The translations under genes and the position numbers were made by a program. The notes beneath the pieces are model-generated. The model did not search any database. It saw only the letters and a program-made list of their open reading frames with translations, and had not been told where the DNA came from. This document shows, one piece after another, positions 16,995 through 25,881 of a DNA stretch of 64,000 nucleotides. The DNA lies in assembly GCF_963931295.1 (NCBI RefSeq), contig NZ_OZ007001.1, positions 2,931,001 to 2,995,000 of the forward strand. Direction: 5' to 3'. Positions within the stretch are counted from its first letter, which is position 1. Each line of letters opens with the position of its first letter. This DNA comes from an uncultured Mailhella sp. Lineage in GTDB: Bacteria; Desulfobacterota; Desulfovibrionia; Desulfovibrionales; Desulfovibrionaceae.

Positions 16995-18374
16995 TTAATC
17001 CCGGTGATGTTTTTTTGCAAGAAAAAACTGGAAGATGGGTCTGGGGCAGGACTGATGCACGTTGCGGGAGCGCAGGGACCAGTAGAGGGGAACCATCCAG
17101 AGATAGAGGGCAAAGGGAATGATGACGGCTCCCTGCTGCAGGGTGAGGCTGCACATGGAAAAGGCGATGCTCCACGGCAGCACGGCGGAGAGCAGCACCA
17201 CGCTGTTTTCCAGATACATGGCCATTTCGCGGCGGTTGTGCTGTGCCTGGGCGCAGAGCTGACGGGTGAGGATGATGGAAAGGGTCTGATTGCAGGAAAG
17301 GCCGGTGGTGAGGAGCCCCACCAGGGCCGTGGCGCGGAAGGCGCCGATGCGTTCGGCGAGCGTTTCGACCATGTGCTCGAAGCTGTCCAGCAGGCCGGAT
17401 TTCTCGAACAGGGCGGAATACGAAGAGGAAATGGCCACGATGGCGGCCACGTTGAGCATGGAGAGCATGCCGCCGCCCTTGAGCATGGCAAGTTCCGGCA
17501 GCGGGGGAAGGTAGCCGAGCGTCATGGCGGAGAGCAGGGTGAGAACGGGCGTTTTCTGAAAGACGAGGGACGCGCCGAAGGCAAGCGCGATGCTGACGGC
17601 CATGGCGATTTTGACGTTGACGCGCAGCACGCCGAGCACGAGAACGGCCAGGGCCGGAAGCAGCACCCAGAAGTTGAACACGAAGTTTTCGCGCAGGGCG
17701 TCGGTTGCGCCTTCGGGCATGACATGTTCGGGGCCGAAAAGGGAGAGCAGGGCGTAGCCTGCGCAGGTGAGCAGGAAGGGAGCGGCGCCGTTGCGCAGCA
17801 TTCGCTTGAAGTTTCCGTAGATGTCGGTGTGGGTGAGCGCGCAGACGAGCGCGGCGCTGGAGGACATGGGGGAGCAGCGGTCGCCCACGTACACGCCGCT
17901 CAGAATGGCTCCGCCCACGAGCACTTCGTTGAAGCCGGCGGTATGGGCCATGAGCATGCAGACCACGCCGAGAGTGCTCACGGTGCCGAAGGCCGTGCCG
18001 ATGAGCGTGCTCAGGGCGGCGCAGAACAGAAAGCTCCAGAGCACGAAGAAGGTGGGATTGATGAGCGCCAGGGCCCAGTCGATGAGCATGGGAATGGTGC
18101 CGCTTATGCGCCAGATGCCCGTGAGCATGCCGATGAGCGTGAATATGACGAGGATGTTGGAAATGCGCCGCACGCCGCGCAAAAGCAGACGCAGCACTTC
18201 GGGCAGGGGAATGCCCGTGCTGCGGGCGTAGCCGCCGAAGCAGAACACGCCGAAGCCGAGGGCCCAGAGAAGAGAGCGGCCGGCGGCGATGCAGAGGACG
18301 AGGCCGCCCACGAAGAGGCCGAGCGTGACGAGCTGGCCGCGGGAGACGCGGCCTGCGGACGAAGAGGAAGACAT
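16995..18374 (-). CDS. NhaC-family Na+/H+ antiporter
   Basis: A 459-residue polytopic inner-membrane protein with about eleven hydrophobic segments. Motifs include the FGTVSTLGVVCMLMAH region, the GAILSGVYVGDRCSPMSSSA segment typical of NhaC antiporters, and GLSCNQTLSIILTRQL late in the protein. NhaC exchangers move Na+ or amino-acid-type substrates against protons. The start at 18374 (MSSSSSAGRVSRG) was chosen over an upstream frame whose composition is not protein-like. It follows lpxI by 28 bp on the same strand, and its 3' end abuts the TPP riboswitch. Substrate cannot be told; a link with thiamine is possible from position only. Confidence 0.88.
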   Translation of the reverse strand: MSSSSSAGRVSRGQLVTLGLFVGGLVLCIAAGRSLLWALGFGVFCFGGYARSTGIPLPEVLRLLLRGVRRISNILVIFTLIGMLTGIWRISGTIPMLIDWALALINPTFFVLWSFLFCAALSTLIGTAFGTVSTLGVVCMLMAHTAGFNEVLVGGAILSGVYVGDRCSPMSSSAALVCALTHTDIYGNFKRMLRNGAAPFLLTCAGYALLSLFGPEHVMPEGATDALRENFVFNFWVLLPALAVLVLGVLRVNVKIAMAVSIALAFGASLVFQKTPVLTLLSAMTLGYLPPLPELAMLKGGGMLSMLNVAAIVAISSSYSALFEKSGLLDSFEHMVETLAERIGAFRATALVGLLTTGLSCNQTLSIILTRQLCAQAQHNRREMAMYLENSVVLLSAVLPWSIAFSMCSLTLQQGAVIIPFALYLWMVPLYWSLRSRNVHQSCPRPIFQFFLAKKHHRD

Positions 18375-18402
18375 GGCGATATCCTGAAGGTGCGGGGAGG
18401 GA

Positions 18403-19218
18403 TCAGGCGAAGTCGTCGGGCAGGGCCACCACGGCAAGACCGTGTTCGTCGGCAAGACGGAGCGCTTCTTCGCGGTCGAAGAACAGCGTTTTCCCGGCCT
18501 GAATGGCCAGCACGGCGTAATGATGCTCCACCAGATTGCGGATGGTGGACAGGCCCACGGAAGGCAGATCAACGCGTTCGTCCTGTCCGGGCTTGACCAT
18601 TTTGATGGCGATGCAGCCTGCGCCGCCGAGTTCTGCGCCGCGCATGAGGGCGGCGTCCGTGCCTTCGAGGCACTCCACGGCCATGACCATGCCTTCGCGC
18701 ACGACAAGGCACTGACCGATGTCGAAGGAGCCCATGGCGCGGGCGATGGGCCAGCCGTAGCGGATGTCCTTCCATTCGTCGTCGGTGGGGGCGCGGCGGG
18801 TGAGTGTCCCGCCCGGGGCTCGCAGTCCCGGCGCGAGATCCACGGCGGCCACCACGTGAATGCCGTCCTTTTCTATGTCGGCCATGATGGCGCGCAGAAG
18901 AGCGTCGTCGCCTTTTTTCTTCAGGGAAAAGAGGAGCTTTGCGGCGCGCCAGTCGGGGCGGAACTCGAGCGCCTTGGGCTTGCTGATGGAGCCTGCCATG
19001 CACACGCGCGAGACGCGGTGTTCCTTGAAAAAGCCGATCATGCGGCTGAGCTGGCCCAGATGGAGCAGTTCAAACACGTCGGCGCACTCGGCGGTGGCGG
19101 GATCGGTGTGCCCCTGAAATCCACAGACGACCACTCCGAGCCCTGCGGCGCGGGCCTCTTGTGCCACAAGGCGGGGAAACTGACCGCCGCCCGCAATGAT
19201 GCCGATATTCTCTGTCAT
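18403..19218 (-). CDS. lpxI: LpxI, UDP-2,3-diacylglucosamine pyrophosphatase
   Basis: A 271-residue protein of the LpxI (DUF1009) family, which hydrolyses UDP-2,3-diacylglucosamine to lipid X in lipid A synthesis. Features are the N-terminal IGIIAGGGQFPRLVA strand-loop, CMAGSISKPKA, the GWPIARAMGSFDIGQ segment and the C-terminal DLPSVGLSTIRN motif with conserved acidic residues. LpxI replaces LpxH in many delta- and alphaproteobacteria. The ATG at 19218 gives the normal length; longer upstream frames add low-quality sequence. It leads the nhaC-like gene. Confidence 0.93.
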   Translation of the reverse strand: MTENIGIIAGGGQFPRLVAQEARAAGLGVVVCGFQGHTDPATAECADVFELLHLGQLSRMIGFFKEHRVSRVCMAGSISKPKALEFRPDWRAAKLLFSLKKKGDDALLRAIMADIEKDGIHVVAAVDLAPGLRAPGGTLTRRAPTDDEWKDIRYGWPIARAMGSFDIGQCLVVREGMVMAVECLEGTDAALMRGAELGGAGCIAIKMVKPGQDERVDLPSVGLSTIRNLVEHHYAVLAIQAGKTLFFDREEALRLADEHGLAVVALPDDFA

Positions 19219-19525
19219 GACAACTCCGAATAAAGAAAAAAAATCGGGAGCAGTATAAGCGCATCTTTCGAGCTTCGCAACCGCGGCGCGGCTCCTTCCG
19301 GGCATTTTTCCGCGGTGCAGAGCGCAGAAAAAGCTCGCTGCGCGTCGCCGGGCGGCCATATCGGCGCTTGCCCTCCGGTCATTATCCTTGTATAAATGGG
19401 GCTCTTCCAGAAATGTCCGGGAACAGCTCCGCGCCGCAGGCCGGGGCGGAGCCGCGGATTTGCTGCGGCCTTTTGCACGAAAGGCGCGCATGACGGCCGG
19501 AACGTCGGCCATGAAAGGTTTTGCC
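19219..19525. other. Divergent intergenic region, 307 bp
   Basis: Separates lpxI (minus) and aconitase (plus) and must carry both promoters. No specific operator or hairpin was recognised. Confidence 0.4.
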
Positions 19526-21466
19526 ATGAATATTGCTCACAAGATCATCAGCGCCCATCTCGTGGAAGGGGACATGGTTCCCGGAAAGGAGATCGGCCTT
19601 CGCGTGGATCAGACGCTCACCCAGGACGCCACCGGCACCATGGCCTGGCTTCAGTTTGAAGCCCTCGGTCTGCCTTCCGTCCGCACCGAACTTTCGGTGA
19701 GCTACGTGGATCACAATACCCTGCAGATGGGGTTCCGCAATCCTGACGACCACCGCTTCCTGCGCACGTCGGCGCAGCATTTCGGCGCGGTGTATTCCGC
19801 TCCCGGCTCCGGCATCTGCCATCAGCTGCATCTGGAAAACTTTGCCCGTCCCGGGCGCGTCCTTCTCGGCTCCGACAGCCACACTCCCAACGCCGGCGGC
19901 ATGGGCTGCCTCGCCATGGGCGCGGGCGGTCTTTCCGTGGCGCTCGCCATGGCCGGAGAACCCTACAGCATTCCCATGCCCAAGGTGGTGAAGGTGTGGC
20001 TTACCGGCCGTCTCACCGGCTGGGCGCAGGCCAAGGACGTCATTTTGCACATGCTCTCCCGCCTGAGCGTGAAGGGCGGCGTGGGTCGCATTTTTGAATA
20101 CTGCGGCCCCGGCGTGAGCACGCTTTCCGTGCCGGAACGCGCCACCATCACCAACATGGGCGCGGAACTCGGCGCCACGGGATCCCTGTTCCCCTCCGAC
20201 GAGCGCACCCGTGAATTTCTCCGTCAGATGGGCCGCGAGCAGGACTGGGAACCTCTCTATGCCGACGAGGGCTCGCAGTACGACGAGGAAATGGAAGTGG
20301 ATCTTTCCTCCATCGTGCCTCTGGCGGCGCGTCCGCACATGCCCGACAACGTGGTTCCCGTGGCGGAACTGGCCGGACTGCACGTGGATCAGGTGGCCAT
20401 GGGCTCCTGCACGAACTCTTCCTACGCCGATCTGCATCTGGTGGCCGAAACCCTGCGCGGACGCCGCGTCTGTCCCGAAACGGACACCTGCATGGCTCCC
20501 GGCTCGCGTCAGGTGCTGGCCATGCTCACGGAAGAAGGCTCGCTCGCCTCGCTTCTGGAAAGCGGAGTGAGACTGCTGGAATGCGCCTGCGGTCCGTGCA
20601 TCGGCATGGGCAGCTCGCCCGTGTCCGGCGGTGTTTCGGTGCGCACCTTCAACCGCAACTTTGAAGGCCGCAGCGGCACCCGCGACGCGCAGGTGTATCT
20701 GGTGAGCCCGGTCACGGCGGCGCAGTGCGCCATCCACGGCTGCTTCACCGATCCCGCCACCTGGGGCGAAGCTCCCGAGCATCCCGATTTCCCGGCCCGC
20801 GTGCCGGACGGCCGTCATCATTTCCTGTTCCCCGCCGTCACGGAAGAAGAACGCGCGAAGGTGGAAATTCTGCGCGGACCCAACATTGTGGCGCTCGAAA
20901 CCTTTGACGCGCTCCCCGCGGAACTTTCCGGCGAAGTCACCCTCAAGGTGGGAGACGGCATCACCACCGACCACATCATGCCCGCGGGCGCGGAAATCAC
21001 CGCGCTGCGCTCCAACGTTCCGGCCATTTCCCGCTACGTGTTCAGCCGCACCGACGAAGGCTTCGTGGCCCGTCAGGACGGCGTGAAGGCCGCGGGCAGG
21101 GCCGGCGTCATCGTGGCCGGGGAAAACTACGGACAGGGCTCCAGCCGCGAACATGCGGCGCTGGCTCCGCGTCATCTCGGCGTGCGCGCCGTGCTGGCCA
21201 AGTCCTTTGCCCGCATTCATCGCGCCAATCTCATCAACTTCGGCATCCTTCCGCTCATTTTCGTGGATGGTGCCGACTACGACCGCATGGCGCTCGGCAA
21301 CGGCGTCACGCTCGACACTTCTTCCATGACCGCCGGCGGAGAAGCCGTGCTCAAGGTGGAAGGCGTGGGCGACGTGCGCGTCCGCAACGACCTTTCCGAC
21401 AAGGAATGGGCCGTGCTCAAGGTTGGCGGCCTGCTCAACGCCGTGCGCGCCCGCCGCGCCGGATAA
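19526..21466 (+). CDS. Aconitate hydratase
   Basis: A 646-residue [4Fe-4S] dehydratase interconverting citrate and isocitrate. The cluster cysteines appear in GSCTNSSYADL (about residue 294) and in CACGPCIGMG (about 353-362). Substrate-loop residues are in DSHTPNAGGMGCLAMG, and the C-terminal swivel domain contains the YGQGSSREHAALAPRHLG motif. The length matches the compact aconitase of Desulfovibrio and archaea, shorter than the 890-residue AcnA. AAAGG seven bases before 19526 supports this start over the ATG five codons upstream. It is cytoplasmic, apparently transcribed alone, with ppiD 64 bp downstream. Confidence 0.94.
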   Translation: MNIAHKIISAHLVEGDMVPGKEIGLRVDQTLTQDATGTMAWLQFEALGLPSVRTELSVSYVDHNTLQMGFRNPDDHRFLRTSAQHFGAVYSAPGSGICHQLHLENFARPGRVLLGSDSHTPNAGGMGCLAMGAGGLSVALAMAGEPYSIPMPKVVKVWLTGRLTGWAQAKDVILHMLSRLSVKGGVGRIFEYCGPGVSTLSVPERATITNMGAELGATGSLFPSDERTREFLRQMGREQDWEPLYADEGSQYDEEMEVDLSSIVPLAARPHMPDNVVPVAELAGLHVDQVAMGSCTNSSYADLHLVAETLRGRRVCPETDTCMAPGSRQVLAMLTEEGSLASLLESGVRLLECACGPCIGMGSSPVSGGVSVRTFNRNFEGRSGTRDAQVYLVSPVTAAQCAIHGCFTDPATWGEAPEHPDFPARVPDGRHHFLFPAVTEEERAKVEILRGPNIVALETFDALPAELSGEVTLKVGDGITTDHIMPAGAEITALRSNVPAISRYVFSRTDEGFVARQDGVKAAGRAGVIVAGENYGQGSSREHAALAPRHLGVRAVLAKSFARIHRANLINFGILPLIFVDGADYDRMALGNGVTLDTSSMTAGGEAVLKVEGVGDVRVRNDLSDKEWAVLKVGGLLNAVRARRAG

Positions 21467-21530
21467 CGGGAATCATATCGGGCCGTCCGCGGCTGCGTAA
21501 CATCAATACAACAATAAGCAAGGAGTCGTC

Positions 21531-23429
21531 ATGCTGGACGGCATCAGAGCCAATGCCCAGTCGTGGGGCGTAAAGCTGGCTTTCGGCATCATCATTGTGG
21601 TCTTTGTGTTCTGGGGCATCGGATCCTACTCCGGTCCCAAGGGACTGGTGGCTTCCGTCAACGGCCGGAACATCACCGAGGTGGAGTTTCAGCGCGCCTA
21701 CGCCATGATGGAAGACAACGTGCGCCGTTCCATTCCGAACGTCACGTCGGAAATGCTGGAAAGCTTCCAGCTCGAACAGCGCGTGCTGCAGTCCCTCATG
21801 CAGGAAAAGCTCATTGAGGACGAGGCCGAACGCGCCGGTCTGACCATCAGTCCCTACGAGCTGCGCGCCGCGCTCGAACAGCTTCCCTTCTTCCAGAAGG
21901 ACGGCAAGTTCGACGCCGACACCTACCGCGAAGTGCTGAGCAAGAACCACATCACGCCCCGCCAGTTTGAAACGGATCAGGCGAAGTCCATGCTCCCGGC
22001 CAAGCTTCAGCGTCTGGTGACGGCTGGCGCCTACGTGGATCCTTCCGCGGTGAAGGCCATCTTCGACTACGCCGCCGAACGCCGCCGTGTGGACTACATT
22101 TTGTTCCCGGCCTCGGCGCACATGGACAAGGCCGCGCCTTCCGACGAAGAAGTCGCCAAGACCTACGAGGCGCAGAGCGCGAACTTTACGGTGCCGCCGA
22201 GCGTGAACGTGGAGTTCATCCGTCTCGATCCCGCCGTCATGGGCGATCCCGCCTCCATTTCGGACGCTGATCTTCGCGCCGCCTACGACGCCCGCAAGAA
22301 CCAGTTCACGGAAGAAGAAAAGATTCATGCCCGTCACATTCTCGTGCGCGTGCCCGCGAACGCTCCCGAGGCCGACGTGAAGAAGGCCGAAGAGCAGATC
22401 AAGGCGCTTGAGGCCCGCATCCGCGGCGGCGAGGACTTCGCCGAAGTGGCCAGGAGCGGTCAGGACGGCACGGCCGAGCAGGGCGGCGATCTCGGCTGGT
22501 TCACCGCCGGTCAGATGGTGCCCGAGTTCTCCAAGGCCGCGTTTGCCCTGAAGGACGGCGAAGTGTCCGCCCCCGTGCGCACGCAGTTCGGCTTCCATCT
22601 TATTAAGAAGGAAGAGCACAAGCCCGCCGTGACCCACAGCTTCGACGAAGTGAAGGACAGCCTGCGCACCCAGCTTGCCACCGAAGCCGCCGGTCGCGGT
22701 CTGGAAGAGAAGGCCGACGTCGTTCTGGCGCAGGCGCTGGCCGGCAAGAGCATGGATGAGGCCGCTAGGGCCGCGTCCGTGGCGGCCGTGAAGGCCGAAA
22801 GCACCGGACTCATTTCCGCCGAGGAACTGGGCCAGAAGCTCGACATCCGCGATTCCGACGTGCAGACCATTCTTGCCGCCGCGTCGGGCACGGTGCTGGA
22901 TTCCGCCGTGCCGTCCGGCAATGCGCTTCTGGTGGTGAAGGTGCTGGAAAGCAAGCCGCAGAGCGTGAAGCCTCTGGAAGAAGTGCGTCCCCTCATCGTG
23001 GAATTCCTCACCCGTCAGAAGGCCGCGGAAATGGCCATGGACGACGCACGCAAGGCTCGTGCCGCCTTCCAGAACGGCAAGCCCGCCGAAGGCGCGGAAA
23101 TCAAGACTTCCGAACCCTTCGGCCGCGACGGCAACATCGCCGATCTCATTGCCGATCCGGCGCTCGCTCAGGCAGCGTTCGCCGTGCCGCAGGTTTCCGA
23201 CGCGTGGCTCAACGATCCCTATCGCGTGCAGGACGGCGCCGTGCTGGCGCGCGTGTCCGCCATCGAGGCTCCTTCGGAAGACGAATGGAAGGCCGCCGCG
23301 CAGGACATGCAGGCCCGCATGACGAACGACCGGGCGAATCTGGTGTATCAGGTCTATCTGACCCAGCTCGGCTCGCAGGCCAAGGTGAAGATGTACAATT
23401 CGCCGCTCCTGGCCAAGACGAACAAGTAA
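21531..23429 (+). CDS. ppiD: PpiD/SurA-type membrane-anchored peptidyl-prolyl isomerase
   Basis: A 632-residue SurA_N_3/PpiD-like periplasmic chaperone. A single N-terminal membrane helix (about residues 12-31) anchors it in the inner membrane. A SurA-like helical domain follows (NGRNITEVEFQRAYAMME). One parvulin rotamase domain lies at about 255-365 with IHARHILVRV, GGDLGWFTAGQMVPEF and VRTQFGFHLIK. A second, more diverged segment makes up the C-terminal third. It helps fold secreted and outer-membrane proteins. AAGGAG precedes the ATG, and a strong terminator follows. Confidence 0.93.
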   Translation: MLDGIRANAQSWGVKLAFGIIIVVFVFWGIGSYSGPKGLVASVNGRNITEVEFQRAYAMMEDNVRRSIPNVTSEMLESFQLEQRVLQSLMQEKLIEDEAERAGLTISPYELRAALEQLPFFQKDGKFDADTYREVLSKNHITPRQFETDQAKSMLPAKLQRLVTAGAYVDPSAVKAIFDYAAERRRVDYILFPASAHMDKAAPSDEEVAKTYEAQSANFTVPPSVNVEFIRLDPAVMGDPASISDADLRAAYDARKNQFTEEEKIHARHILVRVPANAPEADVKKAEEQIKALEARIRGGEDFAEVARSGQDGTAEQGGDLGWFTAGQMVPEFSKAAFALKDGEVSAPVRTQFGFHLIKKEEHKPAVTHSFDEVKDSLRTQLATEAAGRGLEEKADVVLAQALAGKSMDEAARAASVAAVKAESTGLISAEELGQKLDIRDSDVQTILAAASGTVLDSAVPSGNALLVVKVLESKPQSVKPLEEVRPLIVEFLTRQKAAEMAMDDARKARAAFQNGKPAEGAEIKTSEPFGRDGNIADLIADPALAQAAFAVPQVSDAWLNDPYRVQDGAVLARVSAIEAPSEDEWKAAAQDMQARMTNDRANLVYQVYLTQLGSQAKVKMYNSPLLAKTNK

Positions 23430-23434
23430 GCTTC

Positions 23435-23474
23435 GGGCCGGAACGAAATTCTCGTTCCGGCCCTTTTGCTTTTT
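23435..23474 (+). terminator. Terminator of ppiD
   Basis: GGGCCGGAACGA pairs perfectly with TCGTTCCGGCCC around a short loop, followed by TTTTGCTTTTT. It starts a few bases past the ppiD stop. Confidence 0.92.
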
Positions 23475-23755
23475 GGCGCGCAAAAGCGTATGCTTGCAGG
23501 GCAAGGTCGCGCTGCGTGTCTTTTCAGGCTTGCAGAGTCCGGAATCCGGGTTGATCCTGGGGAAACATCCCTTCACCCGCAGACCGGACGCCGCCGGGCG
23601 GAACCGAAAGATAATCATTGGTTGTCGCCGGAAAGAGAGCCGTTGTTTGAGCGGCTTCTCTTGACATTATTTCTGTTTTGGCAGTAACGTAATTCTGCTT
23701 ATGCCTCTGCAGCGTGAGCTTTGGTTTCGTGTAAAGACCAGGAGGAGGTCACCCT
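23475..23755 (+). promoter_or_regulatory. Upstream region and promoter of the cytochrome c3 gene
   Basis: The region holds a TTGACA (23661-23666) followed after 18 bp by TAACGT (23685-23690), a plausible sigma-70 promoter. The leader is about 60 nt and GGAGG precedes the ATG. No gene is seen in it. Confidence 0.5.
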
Positions 23756-24238
23756 ATGAAAAAGCTGCTGACGTTCGGCTCCGCCGCTCTGATAGTCGCC
23801 GCTTTGGCTCTGCCGGCCGGCGCCGCGCAGTTCGCACATATCCCTGCCGGGCCCATTAAGATGGATCTGACCGAGAAGCCCGTTTATTTCGATCACAATA
23901 TCCATACTACCCAGGACTGCACTGCCTGCCATACCAGCATGCCCGCCCACTTCCCCCCGCTGGCTGTCGATACGGAACAGCAGTGCGCCGTCTGCCATCA
24001 CAAGGTTGCCGGCACGACTCCCAAGTTCAAGTGCGGCACTGCCGGTTGCCACAATCCTGAAGACAAGCAGGCGGAACGCAGCTACTTCAAGATCGTGCAT
24101 GACCGCGAAATTTACGGCAAGGGCCATGTGGCCGACTCCTGCCTCGGCTGCCACACGCAGGTTGTGAAGACTCGTCCTGAAAAGAAGGAAGCGCTTACCG
24201 CCTGCGCCGGCTCCGCCTGCCATCCCAAGCAGAAGTAG
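23756..24238 (+). CDS. Cytochrome c3-family multihaem protein, five haem motifs
   Basis: A 160-residue periplasmic protein with a signal peptide (residues 1-23, ending AGA). The class III c3 fold is shown by KPVYFDHNIH and by paired CxxCH and CxxxxCH sites. Haem motifs are CTACH (55-59), CAVCH (77-81), CGTAGCH (93-99), CLGCH (129-133) and CAGSACH (150-156). Classical tetrahaem c3 has only four; here an extra segment of about 22 residues places a second CxxCH between haems one and two. Spare histidines (28, 47, 50, 65, 82, 115, 124) are enough to supply distal ligands for five haems. c3 shuttles electrons from periplasmic hydrogenases or formate dehydrogenases to membrane complexes. Monocistronic, with its own promoter and terminator. 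Confidence 0.92.
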   Translation: MKKLLTFGSAALIVAALALPAGAAQFAHIPAGPIKMDLTEKPVYFDHNIHTTQDCTACHTSMPAHFPPLAVDTEQQCAVCHHKVAGTTPKFKCGTAGCHNPEDKQAERSYFKIVHDREIYGKGHVADSCLGCHTQVVKTRPEKKEALTACAGSACHPKQK

Positions 24239-24253
24239 TTTTCTTTCCCGGTT

Positions 24254-24333
24254 TTGCCCCGCCTTGCAGGGGCGGGGCAAGCCGTGGTCAGTCTTGTCTG
24301 GCCTTGTATTGCCCCCGGAAGGGGGCTTTTTTT
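24254..24333 (+). terminator. Tandem hairpins ending the c3 transcript
   Basis: TTGCCCCGCC pairs with GGCGGGGCAA (24254-24280). Farther on, GCCCCC and GGGGGC form a hairpin at 24311-24326 with seven T behind it, the likely Rho-independent terminator. Confidence 0.85.
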
Positions 24334-24405
24334 GGCCTTGCGGAAGCCCTGCCTTTAGTTGTATATCTGTGACCCGCATTTTTCAGTTACCGCCAAGAGG
24401 GGAAC

Positions 24406-25182
24406 ATGGAAGAAGAAAAGTTTTCTCCTGAACAGTCTGAAGAGGTCATTGAACTTTTGGATATCGTGGGAGATTCCGCCCTGGAGAACAACGCGGAGCA
24501 GGAAAGCGAAGGCGTGTTCGCCGCCGACTCCGACAGGCGCGGAGACGCTGAGGCCGGTTCGGCCGACACCGGGGAGGATCCGGCAGGCGACGATGTCGTG
24601 CTTCTCGATGAGGACGACGTCGTTTCGGAAAAGAAAGAAGCGCCGGAGAACACGGAACAGACCGCGCAGCCGGCGGTGAAGGCGGATCTGCCGGAATCGG
24701 AAGATGAGGCGCAACCGGCCATTTCCGACGCTGACAATGCCGAAGCGCAGGCCGAAGCCGAAGCGCAGGGCGGCCGCGTCGAGAGCTCTTCGGCCGCGGA
24801 AGAAGACCATCGTGCCGAGATTCAGCGTCTGGAAGAAAGAGTTGCGGCCCTGGAAAAAGCTAATGCGGAGCTTGGCGAAAATCTGGAATCCCTGAGCCAG
24901 CAGATCGCTCATGTGGGCTCCATGTTCCTGGAAGATGCGTCGGTTCGGCTCAATATGGAAGAAATGGTCAGCCGCATGCTGGACGCCCGTCTGCCTTCCC
25001 AGGCGGAACAGGAAGAGGGCGGAGCGGAAGAAAGCGGCGTTGAGGCGCGCCTTGAGGCGCTTGAGAAGCGTGTGCAGGACTGGGAGGCGCAGAGCGAGCA
25101 TCAGGCCGCTGTGGCCGCAGCCCGCGTCATACGAGAGGAAATAGCCGCCATGCGTGCGGAATCTTCGGGCTCGGCCCGGTAG
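24406..25182 (+). CDS. Acidic coiled-coil protein of unknown function
   Basis: A 258-residue, strongly acidic soluble protein. Residues 1-135 are rich in Glu, Asp and Ala with little predicted structure. Residues 138-190 look like a coiled coil (EIQRLEERVAALEKANAELG heptads), then a MEEMVSRMLDARLP segment and a second short coiled coil near 215-250. I do not recognise a named family. The open composition and start (ATG after GGGGAAC) are convincing. It begins a short run of small genes (zinc-ribbon protein, yggT, DUF465) leading to lysA. A scaffold or polar-organising role is conceivable but unsupported. Confidence 0.7.
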   Translation: MEEEKFSPEQSEEVIELLDIVGDSALENNAEQESEGVFAADSDRRGDAEAGSADTGEDPAGDDVVLLDEDDVVSEKKEAPENTEQTAQPAVKADLPESEDEAQPAISDADNAEAQAEAEAQGGRVESSSAAEEDHRAEIQRLEERVAALEKANAELGENLESLSQQIAHVGSMFLEDASVRLNMEEMVSRMLDARLPSQAEQEEGGAEESGVEARLEALEKRVQDWEAQSEHQAAVAAARVIREEIAAMRAESSGSAR

Positions 25183-25286
25183 AAAATATTTCGGCCGCCC
25201 TGCGGTCGCGGGTCTTCGGACCCTCAGAATACTATGTCGGGTGCGGGTCTGCCCGCACTGAAAATCCATTTGGAGTTTTTCGTTTC

Positions 25287-25793
25287 ATGAGTTCCTTTGT
25301 CACAGGCCAGATTATTGAGGCGCGCTGCTCGCGCTGCAAGGATATTACTGGCCACGTCGTCATGGCATGTCTCGACGGCATGCCGGTCAAGGTGGAATGC
25401 CGCGCCTGCGGCAGTGTGCATAAGTATGTCGCGCCGGAAGCCCAGGCTCGTCCGAAGGTGGAAAAGACCGTGCGCGTGAAGGCCGGACACAACCGGGCGG
25501 AAGCCGTGGACGCCACCGTGCGCGCGGAAAAGCGCGCCGCCGCGCCGCGCCCCAGCCGCGAACAGCAGCAGCTTGCCCGCCGCGCCGAAGAGAACGAAAA
25601 CCGCTGGAACAGCCTGGTGGCCGGAAGAGCGGCCACGCCCGTGCCCTACAGCATGAACGGCACCTTTGCCGTGAACACGCTGGTGGACCATCCCGTGTTC
25701 GGCACGGGAGCCGTGGTCGAGCTGCTGCCCCCTGACAAGATGGACGTCATGTTCAAGGAAGGCGTGAAGCGTCTGCGCTGCGTCTGCGAATGA
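25287..25793 (+). CDS. Zinc-ribbon protein with PcrA/UvrD C-terminal-like Tudor module
   Basis: A 168-residue soluble protein. Residues 14-42 form a zinc ribbon (CSRC and CRAC pairs about 24 residues apart). A basic, charged linker follows (about 55-110). The last 40 residues read VNTLVDHPVFGTGAVVELLP then MDVMFKEGVKRL. This resembles the Tudor-like module at the end of PcrA/UvrD helicases (valine-rich strand, His-x-x-FG-x-G, then a strand with F-x-x-G-x-K-x-L), which binds RNA polymerase. A nucleic-acid or polymerase-linked function is therefore possible. The two domain resemblances were made by eye. It lies 105 bp after the acidic protein gene and upstream of yggT. Confidence 0.75.
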   Translation: MSSFVTGQIIEARCSRCKDITGHVVMACLDGMPVKVECRACGSVHKYVAPEAQARPKVEKTVRVKAGHNRAEAVDATVRAEKRAAAPRPSREQQQLARRAEENENRWNSLVAGRAATPVPYSMNGTFAVNTLVDHPVFGTGAVVELLPPDKMDVMFKEGVKRLRCVCE

Positions 25794-25881
25794 AATTTGT
25801 GACCGGAAAATTCATTTTTTTGCTTGCATCCGGAAGCCAATCAGGCAACACTCTGAATACAGGACTTTCCATGGAGGCGCC

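Noticed and set aside
19382..21220. A long antisense open frame opposite aconitase (612 codons).
   Set aside because: Same shadow composition; the plus strand has all aconitase cluster motifs.
21435..23618. A 727-codon antisense frame opposite ppiD.
   Set aside because: It crosses the ppiD terminator and has no recognisable domain; the sense protein is well supported.
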